A stretch of 64,000 nt of DNA from Eutrophovita sp913057845 (GCA_963925895.1 CAWUVH010000007.1:186001-250000), one strand, 5' to 3'; shown: positions 1 to 8,190, counted from the stretch's first letter. A program made the numbers and translations. Notes: generated by a model from the sequence alone, not told the origin.

Positions 1-303
1 AACAAAAGTCGTATGGTGTCGAATCTTAATGCTGCATCAAGGGCTTGTCCGACATGGATACAGACGTGTTTATTTAAAGTGGATGGTATGAATCCGAGTG
101 GCGCCGAGTTAGATGCCTACGTAGATCTTATTCAGGAGCTTCAAACTAGAGACATCCCGTTTAAGGGTATCTTACTTTATGGGCTTGCTCGGCAGTCTTT
201 CCAGCCTGAAGCGGCTCGGTTAGCACCGGTTGAGAGTGCTTGGTTTGAAGGTTTCTCTGGACGGCTGCGTGAATTAGGTGTCACCGTTAAGTTGTCAATT
301 TAA
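1..303 (+). CDS. C-terminal end of a radical SAM family protein (partial)
   Basis: The frame is open from the first base of the window, so the gene begins upstream; the ATG at 13 is not a convincing start. About 100 residues remain. The tail (ILLYGLARQSFQPEAARLAP, then a conserved-looking segment ending in TVKLSI) resembles the C-termini of radical SAM proteins in proteobacteria. The CxxxCxxC cluster motif that would prove this lies outside the window. A hairpin terminator follows directly. The family call comes from remembered similarity to the tail only, so it is moderate. Confidence 0.5.
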   Translation, partial: NKSRMVSNLNAASRACPTWIQTCLFKVDGMNPSGAELDAYVDLIQELQTRDIPFKGILLYGLARQSFQPEAARLAPVESAWFEGFSGRLRELGVTVKLSI

Positions 304-310
304 GTAAAAA

Positions 311-335
311 AAGCCGTCATCAGACGGCTTTTTAA
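311..335. terminator. Bidirectional rho-independent terminator
   Basis: An 8-bp perfect stem, AAGCCGTC (311-318) and GACGGCTT (323-330), closes a 4-base loop. It has A-runs on the left and T-runs on the right. It sits between two convergent genes (the radical SAM tail and dksA) and can serve both. Confidence 0.8.
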
Positions 336-364
336 TAGACAGGCTTAGAGTGTATCGTTGATGC

Positions 365-787
365 TTATTTTGCCATTTGTTTTTCTCGAATTTCGTCTAA
401 AGTTTTGCAGTCAATGCATAGAGATGCCGTGGGCCTCGCTTCGAGCCGTTTAAGGCCGATTTCAATACCGCAGCTGTCACAGTAACCGTAGTCACCCGAC
501 TCAATACGAGTGATTGTTTCATTGATTTTTTTAATGAGTTTTCGCTCACGATCTCGGTTTCTGAGCTCGAGAGCCATATCCGACTCTTGACTGGCTCGAT
601 CGTTTGGGTCAGCAAATGCTGTTGCTTCGTCCTGCATCGTATGCACGGTCTTATCAATGTCCGCTCCGAGCTGACCTTTGAGTTCAAGCAAGATCTTCTT
701 AAAGTGATTCTTCTGTTTGGTGCCCATGTACGCCTCACCTTTTTTGGGAGTGTAGGGCTTAAACGTTGTTTTTAATTGTGTGGTCAT
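365..787 (-). CDS. dksA: RNA polymerase-binding transcription factor DksA
   Basis: DksA binds the secondary channel of RNA polymerase and, with ppGpp, represses stable RNA and activates amino acid promoters. The 140 residues show the whole architecture: a coiled coil with the tip sequence ADPNDRAS (D60, D63 and A65 match the essential tip residues of E. coli DksA), the highly conserved ELRNRDRERKLIKKI stretch, and a C4 zinc finger (C103, C106, C124, C127). The protein is slightly shorter than E. coli DksA (151 aa). The start at 787 is chosen because it gives a normal N-terminus; the internal Met21 is an alternative. A tRNA operon, a classical DksA target, lies immediately upstream. Confidence 0.96.
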   Translation of the reverse strand: MTTQLKTTFKPYTPKKGEAYMGTKQKNHFKKILLELKGQLGADIDKTVHTMQDEATAFADPNDRASQESDMALELRNRDRERKLIKKINETITRIESGDYGYCDSCGIEIGLKRLEARPTASLCIDCKTLDEIREKQMAK

Positions 788-883
788 AATGCTTTTAATG
801 ATTTTTATGCGATCTGAAAAACACGTCTGTATAACAGGATTATCTTATTTTAGCAATTTTTAGGTTAAAATGTACGTGTTGGA

Positions 884-912
884 TTGACCTTTTTGGCATG
901 AGGCGATATAGT
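884..912 (+). promoter_or_regulatory. Sigma70-type promoter of the tRNA operon with GC-rich discriminator
   Basis: A -35 box TTGACC (884-889) and a -10 box TATAGT (907-912) are separated by exactly 17 bases. The -10 is followed by CTCGGCCC, a GC-rich discriminator typical of promoters under stringent (ppGpp/DksA) control. The first tRNA starts 15 bases after the -10. This is a by-eye match, with no mapped transcription start. Confidence 0.75.
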
Positions 913-926
913 CTCGGCCCTTCGGT

Positions 927-1003
927 CGGGGTGTAGCGTAGCCTGGTAGCGCGCCTGCTTTGGGAGCAGGATGTCGGGAGTTCGAATCTCTCCACCCCGA
1001 CCA
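927..1003 (+). tRNA. tRNA-Pro (anticodon TGG)
   Basis: The 77-nt cloverleaf has acceptor CGGGGTG/CACCCCG with discriminator A and encoded CCA. The anticodon stem CCTGC/GCAGG closes loop TTTGGGA, giving anticodon TGG, and the T-loop TTCGAAT is normal. It is the first gene of a three-tRNA operon. Confidence 0.97.
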
Positions 1004-1050
1004 TTTATAGATGGCTGAAGCCTTCTGTAAATGGCAGAGGCCTTCGAGTC

Positions 1051-1127
1051 GCGCCCGTAGCTCAACCGGATAGAGCACCAGCCTTCTAAGCTGGGGGTTA
1101 CAGGTTCGATTCCTGTCGGGCGCACCA
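1051..1127 (+). tRNA. tRNA-Arg (anticodon TCT)
   Basis: The acceptor GCGCCCG pairs with CGGGCGC, followed by A and encoded CCA. The anticodon stem CCAGC/GCTGG holds loop CTTCTAA, giving anticodon TCT. The T-arm has loop TTCGATT. It is the second gene of the operon, 47 bases after tRNA-Pro. Confidence 0.97.
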
Positions 1128-1159
1128 CTAGCGCTTGGCCTGATGTTGTTGAAGTCTGT

Positions 1160-1236
1160 GGTGGGCGTAGCTCAGTTGGTAGAGCCCCGGATTGTGATTC
1201 CGGTGGTCGTGGGTTCGAGCCCCATCGTCCACCCCA
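1160..1236 (+). tRNA. tRNA-His (anticodon GTG)
   Basis: The mature form includes the extra 5' G(-1) at 1160, which faces C73, the hallmark of tRNA-His. The acceptor GTGGGCG pairs with CGTCCAC (one G-T), and CCA is encoded. The anticodon stem CCGGA/TCCGG holds loop TTGTGAT, giving anticodon GTG. It is the third gene of the operon. The Pro-Arg-His content recalls the E. coli argX-hisR-leuT-proM operon, minus Leu and in a different order. Confidence 0.97.
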
Positions 1237-1438
1237 TTGACTTCATAGGCGTTCAAATATATCTAAGCGTTCCGGCGCTCATGGCTAATTGAGGTGCAAT
1301 TGTCTCGTTGCTCTCTTCAAGTTTATAACTTGCTTGGCAATGGCTTCTGATTCGTGCGCACTAAAATTTCGTTTAAGGCTGAAGATGACATTCGCAGTTT
1401 GTGGTTTGCTCTATATTAGGGCAACGTGCTTGATTTGG

Positions 1439-2233
1439 TTACGGTCTGGTGGCAATTACGGTTTTGATCGATATAAGCAGACCCAGGACAACGTAAGTCG
1501 TCACCAACATGGGCCCAGTGGGCGCATCAAGTAATGCGGAGAGTCCTACGCCTACGATGATTGAAAAAGAACTGAATAGCCACGCGTACAACAATGGTTT
1601 CTGCCGACCAAAGGTTACCAGCGCTGGAAGGATGAGACTCGCAAATACGACGTAAATCCCAATCAACTGCACAGAGGCGGTAATTGTTAACGCGAACATA
1701 AAGTAAAAGCCCAGACCTTGTCGCATTTTCGGTACTAACATCCAAGTCGCAAAGATGCCTCCAAAAAGGGGAAGATAAAAAATAACGTCGTCAAGGGTTG
1801 CGAAGAGTATTTGGCCTGAGAGCAAGTGCTTGAGTTCTTCGTCGCCATGAGGGTTGTTGCTCAGAACGAGGATTGAAAGTGAAGCTGACAGCACGAAGAA
1901 AACACCGATCCATGCTTCTTGTAGCGTAGGAAAGTGTTTTTCGATATACCTAAAAAGCAGTCCTCCAAGTAGCGCGAAGACTAAGGCTCCGAGGCTCGGG
2001 ATGAATGAAAATCCAGAGAGAAAATGCTCAGTGTGAATATGTTCCGAATGGATGTACTTTGATTGGACTAGAACCTCAGCAATGATAAATCCAAGTCCTG
2101 CAATTTGTGCGATCGCCAGATCGATAAAAATAATCCCGCGCCTCAATACCTCGATGCCCAAAGGGGCGTGAACCACAGAGACCATCAGACCGATCAGCAG
2201 AGCGGGTAATACGATATCCAGTAGTTCAGCCAT
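1439..2233 (-). CDS. Metal (zinc/manganese) ABC transporter permease, ZnuB family
   Basis: This integral membrane subunit imports divalent metal, probably zinc, across the inner membrane. The 264 residues hold about eight hydrophobic segments and the ABC-3 family pattern, including the conserved start (LLIGLMVSVVHAPLGIEVLRR) and the segment SASLSILVLSNNPHGDEELK. A loop near residue 60 is rich in histidine (YIHSEHIHTEH), consistent with metal handling. It is last in a leftward cluster, 11 bases after the binding protein, so they are probably co-transcribed. No obvious Shine-Dalgarno is seen. The ATPase gene that normally sits in such operons is absent from the neighbourhood. Confidence 0.88.
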   Translation of the reverse strand: MAELLDIVLPALLIGLMVSVVHAPLGIEVLRRGIIFIDLAIAQIAGLGFIIAEVLVQSKYIHSEHIHTEHFLSGFSFIPSLGALVFALLGGLLFRYIEKHFPTLQEAWIGVFFVLSASLSILVLSNNPHGDEELKHLLSGQILFATLDDVIFYLPLFGGIFATWMLVPKMRQGLGFYFMFALTITASVQLIGIYVVFASLILPALVTFGRQKPLLYAWLFSSFSIIVGVGLSALLDAPTGPMLVTTYVVLGLLISIKTVIATRP

Positions 2234-2244
2234 AGGTGTTTGGG

Positions 2245-3135
2245 TTAATTGGAGAGCAGTTCAATAGATTGGTCGTAAATTTTATAAAGGTCTGTAGTGT
2301 CTGGCAACCCTCCAACGGTATAGGGCAGTGTAATTAACCGCACGCCTGTTTTTTCGGAAACCCAATCACCTGGCGCTTTAGTGTCGAAGGGTGTTCTGAT
2401 AATGGCGAGGGTTGGATTCTGTTTGATAATCGATACGACCTTGGCGAGATGCCGTGCGGAAGGCGGAATACCGGGTTTTTCTTCGATAGAGGCAAGCACA
2501 TTAATGCCTAAAAATTTTAAAAGGTAGCTGAATGATTTGTGTTGCACGACTACACTTTTACCGGCGAGTGAGGCGCTAGTAGACTTCCATCGTTCTGTGG
2601 CGCTGAGCCACTTGGATTCGAATTCTTTTAGGTTTTCTGCGTAAATTATTTTGTGATTTGGATCGATTGCGGCAAGACGCTCATTGATGATTGCGGCGGT
2701 TTTTAATATAACTTGAGGCTCTAGGTGCACGTGTGGATTGCCGTCGGGATGAATGTCACCTAAGCTTCGATCCAAAACCTGCGGGATTTCGATGTTTGTG
2801 ACATAGTCGCTGACCAATACGTGCCCAGGTTGTCCTGCTTGGATTTTTTGGGTGCCGTTTCGAAGTAAAAGTGGTAGCCAGCCCACCTCGAGGTCAGCGC
2901 CTGAGCAAATTAAAAGATCAGCGCGTTTAATTTTACTCATCAGACTGGGTTTGACTCTGATGAAGTGAGGGTCCTGGCGACCATGAGTTGCGGAGACCAC
3001 TCTGATTTGGTCCCCACCTATTTCTTGGGCCAATGCTTGCCATTCTGGTTCGCAGGTGAATACGAACGGTTTGGCTTGAACTGCGTTGAACGAACAGCCC
3101 GAGAGAAAAACGATTGTGGTGAGCCATTTCATCAT
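2245..3135 (-). CDS. Periplasmic metal-binding protein of a zinc-type ABC transporter (ZnuA-like)
   Basis: A cluster A-I binding protein that captures metal in the periplasm and hands it to the adjacent permease. The 296 residues start with a signal peptide (hydrophobic run ending near VQA). Candidate ligand histidines match the family pattern: H in QDPHFIRVKPS, NPHVHLEP in the middle, HKSFSYLL, and an Asp in RTPFDTKAP. There is no long His/Asp-rich loop as in E. coli ZnuA. The start is at the first of two adjacent ATG codons; the second at 3132 is equally possible. Zinc is inferred from family and context; manganese cannot be excluded. Confidence 0.85.
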   Translation of the reverse strand: MMKWLTTIVFLSGCSFNAVQAKPFVFTCEPEWQALAQEIGGDQIRVVSATHGRQDPHFIRVKPSLMSKIKRADLLICSGADLEVGWLPLLLRNGTQKIQAGQPGHVLVSDYVTNIEIPQVLDRSLGDIHPDGNPHVHLEPQVILKTAAIINERLAAIDPNHKIIYAENLKEFESKWLSATERWKSTSASLAGKSVVVQHKSFSYLLKFLGINVLASIEEKPGIPPSARHLAKVVSIIKQNPTLAIIRTPFDTKAPGDWVSEKTGVRLITLPYTVGGLPDTTDLYKIYDQSIELLSN

Positions 3136-3168
3136 ATTGGATACCTACGGTTTCACATTAAGAGACAT

Positions 3169-3235
3169 AAAAAAATCCTTGGAGTAGAGGAGGTTTTGCT
3201 CGTTGCCTAAAATCTTATGAGCGCACTCCAAGGAT
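3169..3235 (-). terminator. Long-loop hairpin with U-tract between barrel gene and znuA-like gene
   Basis: On the minus strand, ATCCTTGGAGT and its perfect complement ACTCCAAGGAT (3225-3235 and 3175-3185) form an 11-bp stem around a 39-base loop. Seven U residues follow the stem (3175 down to 3169). This is the layout of an intrinsic terminator or attenuator. It lies 34 bases before the binding-protein start, so it could end or attenuate readthrough from the outer membrane protein gene. Confidence 0.6.
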
Positions 3236-3258
3236 GAAGAGAGTTAATTCAACAGCCC

Positions 3259-3288
3259 AGATAAACCGCGGGTCTCCGCGGTTTATCT
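3259..3288. terminator. Perfect 13-bp hairpin after the outer-membrane barrel gene
   Basis: AGATAAACCGCGG (3259-3271) and CCGCGGTTTATCT (3276-3288) form a perfect 13-bp stem with a 4-base loop, 8 bases past the stop codon of the barrel gene. No T-run follows on the minus strand, so it may protect the mRNA 3' end or act with the second hairpin at 3169-3235 rather than terminate alone. Confidence 0.6.
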
Positions 3289-3296
3289 ATATATGC

Positions 3297-4637
3297 TTAG
3301 TATTTATGTGCGCCGTGAGCACCAAAACTCATGAGGTACTGAAGGATGATTTGGTCATCTTCATTCCCTGCAGATAGCTCCTCTGAACCTAATTGCAGTC
3401 GAATTCGACTGTATTCACTGTTCGTCCAGTCAAACATGAGGTTGAGCTGCGTGGGCTTAAAGCCTGCCCCATCTACGGCCGTGCCGTCCAATGCACCCGT
3501 TAAGTCTACATTCGACATTTCACTGTATCGAACGCCAACCCGCGCTTGCGGCATCCATTTATAAGTCGCGGCAACATACCAGCCTTTGGTTTCTGCATCG
3601 TATGCTGATGTGGCGAATGCCTCATCTCCTGTAGCTCCGTAAGTTCCGTTCTCGCTGCGCGTAAAATGCTCTGCTGTAAGCGTGACCTCTTGGCTTCTTT
3701 CATTGCCTGTTGGCGCAAAGGTATATCGAATATCGTAGGCTGTGAGTTTCGTATCGCCGATAAAGGTAACTGTACCTTCTTCAGTTACTCGTCCGCCTGT
3801 TTCACCATCGACTTGATAAGCGCCAAATCTCCAGGTTCCATTCGTACCTACGTCTCCACCAATTCGATAGAACAATGAGCTTGCGCCAATACCTTGCCCG
3901 TCTGGGGTGCCAAATGGAAAGTCACTGCCTCTAAACAAACCCAGGCCAACTTCGTTATAAATTTCCGTTGGTAAGATTTTACTTATCTGGATACCGTCGT
4001 CATTGTAGCCGCCGTTCAAGTAGACTCTATAGGGTAGGGGTCGGTCCGCGAAATCATCGGTGTGCGCGTGTTGCTCATTCAGATAACCCAATGTCCAAAG
4101 TGCTTTACCGAACTTAAATTGTGCGGGTGCGCCAGCGCCAGGTAAGGTTTGAACATAGGCTTCCTCGACTTCAGTCACGATTGCCCCGCCTTCTTCAACA
4201 AGGGCATACGTGAGACTGCCGTAAAATTTATCATCGATACTCGCTGAGAAATTGATCTCGGTGTGATCTAAGCCTAGACCGCCAGTGCCTCGCTCACCCT
4301 CTTCTCCAATGGCAAAGCCTGTGAGTTCGGGTGCTGTTCGTTGGGAAAACTCTTTGAACTGTCCGTTTAAGATGATACCAATGGAAGGATTAAATTCATT
4401 TCCTCTAACAGAACGTCCACCCTGTGATTCGACAGTCATTGATGTTGTGGCGACTGCTTTAGACTGAATGGCGATATCTAGTTTATTTTCTAAATCAGAA
4501 ATTCTTTGTTCGTATTGATTACGTAATTCGTCCAATGCTTGACGTAATTCATTTACATCTTCTTGCGCATGAGTTGGGCTAAAGGCCATAAGACCTATCG
4601 CTGCGACAAAGCAGCGTAGTGTGTATTTCGACATCAT
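3297..4637 (-). CDS. Outer-membrane beta-barrel protein with N-terminal coiled coil, linked to metal uptake
   Basis: I do not recognise a named family with certainty. The 446 residues have a signal peptide (cleavage near THA-QED), then a short coiled coil (about residues 28-58, heptad-like ELRQALDELRNQYEQRISDL), then a long alternating hydrophobic/polar region typical of a 14-16 strand porin-like barrel. It ends YLMSFGAHGAHKY rather than with the usual aromatic residue. Its place upstream of the binding protein and permease suggests a metal-uptake channel. The start is supported by GGAGA upstream; a second ATG follows directly. No Zur box could be made out upstream. Confidence 0.65.
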   Translation of the reverse strand: MMSKYTLRCFVAAIGLMAFSPTHAQEDVNELRQALDELRNQYEQRISDLENKLDIAIQSKAVATTSMTVESQGGRSVRGNEFNPSIGIILNGQFKEFSQRTAPELTGFAIGEEGERGTGGLGLDHTEINFSASIDDKFYGSLTYALVEEGGAIVTEVEEAYVQTLPGAGAPAQFKFGKALWTLGYLNEQHAHTDDFADRPLPYRVYLNGGYNDDGIQISKILPTEIYNEVGLGLFRGSDFPFGTPDGQGIGASSLFYRIGGDVGTNGTWRFGAYQVDGETGGRVTEEGTVTFIGDTKLTAYDIRYTFAPTGNERSQEVTLTAEHFTRSENGTYGATGDEAFATSAYDAETKGWYVAATYKWMPQARVGVRYSEMSNVDLTGALDGTAVDGAGFKPTQLNLMFDWTNSEYSRIRLQLGSEELSAGNEDDQIILQYLMSFGAHGAHKY

Positions 4638-4724
4638 CTATCTCCAAATTTTTTATTACATTGAGCGCATAGGCTCGAACAGACGCCGAATATAAAGTCG
4701 GTGCTGAATGGTTTTTTAATTGGA

Positions 4725-5009
4725 CTAGATGTGGCTTGGGGGGTCTCGAGCGAGATAGGGTGCGTTTGGAAGGTCTGCTAAGAGTGCCGCGACCGATGCA
4801 AAAACAGGCGCGCCAAATTCTTCGATGTTCTTGGCTAGGACGGGGGTTGTGGGTGGCGCGGTATCGAGTGTCGCCGAGGTATTACACGTGGCGCAAAAGC
4901 GCTGGTCTCCCTTGTCGGCATGCAGGTCTCCATCCATCGCGTGTGCCGCGATGGTGATTTGCGCAAAGGCGAAAAGAATAACAAGGCTAAGGAGACGAAC
5001 TAATTTCAT
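4725..5009 (-). CDS. Small secreted protein with CxxC motif, metal-cluster associated
   Basis: This 94-residue protein has an N-terminal signal peptide (hydrophobic run to about residue 24) and a single FCATCN motif at about residues 38-43, preceded by a His/Asp-rich stretch (HAMDGDLHADKGD). The rest is low-complexity and Pro/Ala rich. Small DUF2946-like proteins of this design occur near metal transport genes, but the match is loose. It is 87 bases upstream of the outer-membrane barrel gene on the same strand and is likely the first gene of the cluster. A periplasmic metal-binding or chaperone role is inferred only. Confidence 0.55.
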   Translation of the reverse strand: MKLVRLLSLVILFAFAQITIAAHAMDGDLHADKGDQRFCATCNTSATLDTAPPTTPVLAKNIEEFGAPVFASVAALLADLPNAPYLARDPPSHI

Positions 5010-5713
5010 TTCGACAACCTTAAAATTATCTCAGACGCTTTGTCAAGTTATTCGGTTTTTCAGTATCTTGATTTTTGTGATTATTCTTACGCTCTAAATA
5101 TTTGATTTTTTTGTGGCTGTATTATCTGCGTTGAGCGCAAGCAAGACTTATTTTATTATTCATGCAAACAAATCCTTGCGACTAACGCATGCAGGTGTTA
5201 GAGTGCGCCACCGAGTTTCTGTTGCTCTTGCAAAAAACGCGAACTTAAGGCTTAAATTTGATGTTCGCGCTCCCACATAACGTAGTGGGTTCCCCCAAGA
5301 TCAGACGTAGTTGTTTGATCCTAAGTGTTTAAATAAGAGTGAACCGGCGATCCACATGGTGTGGTTGTCATCGGATAGTGACTCTCTATTTGAAGTAGGT
5401 GGGAAAGAGGAAGAGATATGGCAGTTATTACTGATCGGCGGCGTCATGTCGTCGAGGAGCTTGGATTAATCGCGTCCGTTAGAGATGCCACCGACGCCCC
5501 AATTCATGTCATTGCAATTCAGCGCATCGACATTCGCGGATCTAACAATATGCAACGACTGGTTTGCGAGCAAAAGCGCCACACTATAAACCGTCTTGCA
5601 TCCCCAATAAATAATTAAACGCTTAACAGCATCTTCTCCATTAATCACAGTCAGGTCGTAAACTGGCGGCGTGTTAACGCTTAGCTACGTGCGTCTGCAA
5701 TGAGGAAAGCAAT
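5010..5713 (+). other. 704-base region without a firm gene; possible structured leader of the DEAD-box helicase
   Basis: The left edge is the AT-rich upstream region of the leftward small-protein gene. From about 5235 the sequence contains consecutive short inverted repeats: GCGAAC/GTTCGC (near 5239 and 5262), CCCAC/GTGGG (near 5273), and GATCA/TGATC (near 5299-5320). This suggests a folded RNA upstream of the helicase. A 66-codon ORF with a good ribosome site sits at 5418-5618. Long structured 5' regions are known for cold-induced DEAD-box helicase genes, but nothing here proves that. Confidence 0.35.
5418..5618 (+). CDS. Possible small protein (66 aa) upstream of DEAD-box helicase
   Basis: An ATG is preceded by GAGGAAGAG at good spacing and opens a 66-codon frame that is unusually charged (MAVITDRRRHVVEELGL and so on) with no signal peptide or membrane segment. 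No family is recognised. It stops about 95 bases before the helicase start on the same strand. The good ribosome site favours translation; lack of any recognised homology and the antisense overlap of another open frame argue against. It could be a leader ORF. Confidence 0.3.
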   Translation: MAVITDRRRHVVEELGLIASVRDATDAPIHVIAIQRIDIRGSNNMQRLVCEQKRHTINRLASPINN

Positions 5714-6931
5714 ATGAAAAACTTTGAAGAAATGGGTCTACCAGACCAAATTTTAGAAACATTAAAAGCGATGCAGTTTAGTGAACCTACGCCGATTCAG
5801 ATTGAGGCGATTCCACTAGCCATTCAAGGGAAAGATATTCTTGGTTCGGCTCAGACCGGAACCGGTAAAACAGCAGCATTCGGACTCCCGCTGATTGCGA
5901 GACTTTTGGCTAATCCTCAGGGCACAGCGCTAGTGATGACGCCTACACGAGAACTTGCCACTCAGGTGTTGAGTCAGCTACGTTTAATGCTAGGGAAATC
6001 CACAAATATAAAAACAGCGCTACTGATTGGTGGCGATTCCATGTCAAAACAAATCCGACAAATTCGAGATAAGCCACGAATTTTCGTGGGTACCCCAGGA
6101 AGAATTAATGATCACTTAGATCGCGGCATCCTTAAACTCAAGAATACAGACTTTTTGGTTCTCGATGAAACAGATCGAATGCTTGATGCTGGATTCACGG
6201 TGCAAATTGAAAAAGTGATGACGTTTTTGGCACCGCAACGCCAGACATTATTGTTCTCAGCGACCGTAGCACCCAATATCGCTCGTATTGCCGAAAAATA
6301 TTTAAAAGATCCCGTTCGTATCTCTGTCAGTAGCGCTTCAGCGACCGCGCCAAATATCAAACAAGACACCATTCGGGTCACCGATGGAGAGAAGTATACT
6401 TCCTTGGTCGATAGTCTCAATGAGCGTGACGGATCCATTATTGTGTTCGTTAAGACGAAACACGGTACGGAAAAAATGGCGATTCGATTATCTAAAGCAG
6501 GCCATAGCGCGGATGCCATTCATGGTGACTTAAAACAAAGTAAGCGAGATCGTGTGATTGCAGCGTTTAGAAGTAAGAAGTATCGGATACTTGTGGCAAC
6601 TGATGTTGCAGCGCGAGGTTTAGATATCCCACACATCGAACACGTGATTAATTATGACTTGCCACAGTGCGCTGAGGATTATGTTCACCGTATTGGGCGA
6701 ACGGCTCGTGCGGGCGCGAGCGGATCAGCTTTGAGTTTTATCACCCCAGCAGATAGAGGCAAGTGGGGTGCGATTGAGCGTTTATTAAATCCTGGGGCGA
6801 AGACTCATAGTGAGCCAAGAAAAGCCTCCAGAAAGCGCCGACCGAATGCGGGACCAAGAGGTGATGTTGTAGCCTTTCGTCGCGATAAGGATAAGAAAAA
6901 GAAATGGGCCCCAGCTAAAAGAGCTGCTTGA
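5714..6931 (+). CDS. DEAD-box family ATP-dependent RNA helicase (DETD variant)
   Basis: An RNA helicase of the RhlE/DbpA-like group acting in ribosome assembly or mRNA turnover. All core motifs are visible in order: Q motif (PTPIQIEAIP), motif I AQTGTGKT, Ia PTRELA, Ib TPGR, II written DETD instead of DEAD, III SAT, IV IVFVKTK, V ARGLDIP, and VI HRIGRTAR. The last 40 residues are a basic tail (KASRKRRPNAGPRG, ending KKKKWAPAKRAA) that probably binds RNA. GAGGA lies 8 bases before the ATG. A second helicase (20238-21641) is in the window, so they are probably specialised paralogues. Confidence 0.93.
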   Translation: MKNFEEMGLPDQILETLKAMQFSEPTPIQIEAIPLAIQGKDILGSAQTGTGKTAAFGLPLIARLLANPQGTALVMTPTRELATQVLSQLRLMLGKSTNIKTALLIGGDSMSKQIRQIRDKPRIFVGTPGRINDHLDRGILKLKNTDFLVLDETDRMLDAGFTVQIEKVMTFLAPQRQTLLFSATVAPNIARIAEKYLKDPVRISVSSASATAPNIKQDTIRVTDGEKYTSLVDSLNERDGSIIVFVKTKHGTEKMAIRLSKAGHSADAIHGDLKQSKRDRVIAAFRSKKYRILVATDVAARGLDIPHIEHVINYDLPQCAEDYVHRIGRTARAGASGSALSFITPADRGKWGAIERLLNPGAKTHSEPRKASRKRRPNAGPRGDVVAFRRDKDKKKKWAPAKRAA

Positions 6932-7098
6932 TCCTTTTAGGATTATTAGAAAGACGCTAGGGGTATTTTAAAAAGGTATCTCTAGCGAAGTTTCTCGCGT
7001 ATTTTTTTGATTCCGAGACCTTGCAAAATTATTTATCATGGCTATCTTTGATTTCAGCGCTTGTGTGCGGAAGCTTATTTGATTTGAGGATATTTGCG

Positions 7099-8190
7099 AT
7101 GGGGTCTATGAAGTTCACAAGAGTTCTATTGTCACTGTTGTTGGTCTTTAGTTGTGGCTTGGGTTTCGCACATCAAACTAAGTTATCCAGCAGTTTGTTA
7201 ACGATTGATGGCTCGAGTGTTCGCGGCGAAGTAGAAGTCAATGTCTTGGATCTAGAGGCCGCACTTGACACAACACTCTTTAATCACGACGCCTCGCTAG
7301 ACCTTGACTCCATTGAGTTACGATCCGACGTTATATTTAACTATGTTGCGATTAATAATCGACTCTATTGTGATTCGGTTGCCCAAGTGCCAACGAAATT
7401 TGGGGATTTTCGTGTTGATGGTGAACATTTGATCATTGGCTTGGGTTGGTTGTGTGGTGAGACTACTGTACCTACCCGATATTCGGTTAGTCTTTTTCAA
7501 GAGGTCGACACCCAGTCGAGGCATGTGGTCAGTGTTTCCGGCGATCAAAGCTTTGTAGAGCTTTTAAGTCTAGACAATCAGCACGTTTCGCTTTTGACTC
7601 AAAAACATTCCTGGTTGGATCTCGTTTTAAAATTTATCATTTCTGGTGTTGAACATATTGCAATAGGATTCGATCATATTGCATTCTTGATCGCTGTCAT
7701 TGTTTTGGGAAGAACATTTTGGCCCTTATTTAAAGTAATCACTGCGTTTACGATCGCGCACTCCATCACGCTGACATTGGCGGTTTTGAATGTTGTCACG
7801 ATACCCCCAACAGTTATCGAGCCATTGATTGCCTTAAGTATTGTGTATGTAGCCGTGGAGAATTTTTTTGTTGCCGATATCAAGCGACGCTATTGGCTGA
7901 CCTTCATATTCGGATTAATTCATGGGTTCGGTTTTGCATCAGTTTTAAGAGATTTTGGATTGCCGCAAGATAGCCTGATTTGGGCGCTTGCTTCATTCAA
8001 CGTAGGTGTTGAAATTGGTCAATTGGCGATCGTCTTGGTCTCCGTTATATGTTGGCGTCTGATGACGGCATTGCCTTTTTTTGTGTCGACAGATCAAGGA
8101 CTTTTACGACAAAGAAATGTGTCGTTAATGATATCGTCTGTTGTGGGTTTGTTAGGATGCGGATGGTTTATTGAGCGGGTATTTTTATAG
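7099..8190 (+). CDS. HupE/UreJ-family membrane protein
   Basis: Members of this family are metal (nickel/cobalt or other) permeases or permease-like proteins. After a signal peptide (MKFTRVLLSLLLVFSCGLGFAH) comes a periplasmic domain of about 150 residues, then a C-terminal membrane domain with 6-7 segments. The latter carries conserved His motifs: SGVEHIAIGFDHIAFL, FTIAHSITLTLA and FGLIHGFGFAS. The frame is open upstream to a TTG at 7021, but TTGAGGA 8 bases before the ATG at 7099 and the signal peptide decide the start; ATG 7108 is also possible. Followed by a copper-chaperone-like gene, so the pair may serve metal supply to a periplasmic enzyme. The substrate is not predictable. Confidence 0.8.
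   Translation: MGSMKFTRVLLSLLLVFSCGLGFAHQTKLSSSLLTIDGSSVRGEVEVNVLDLEAALDTTLFNHDASLDLDSIELRSDVIFNYVAINNRLYCDSVAQVPTKFGDFRVDGEHLIIGLGWLCGETTVPTRYSVSLFQEVDTQSRHVVSVSGDQSFVELLSLDNQHVSLLTQKHSWLDLVLKFIISGVEHIAIGFDHIAFLIAVIVLGRTFWPLFKVITAFTIAHSITLTLAVLNVVTIPPTVIEPLIALSIVYVAVENFFVADIKRRYWLTFIFGLIHGFGFASVLRDFGLPQDSLIWALASFNVGVEIGQLAIVLVSVICWRLMTALPFFVSTDQGLLRQRNVSLMISSVVGLLGCGWFIERVFL

Noticed and set aside
4638..5100. Zur box upstream of the metal uptake cluster
   Set aside because: No inverted repeat close to GTTATA-N-TATAAC was found in the upstream regions of the barrel or small-protein genes.
5225..5450. Possible 6S RNA, because GTTCGC and a GGCGGCGTCATG-like segment lie about 190 bases apart
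   Set aside because: The closing stem and central bubble of 6S RNA could not be paired convincingly, and the 3' part overlaps an ORF with a good ribosome site.
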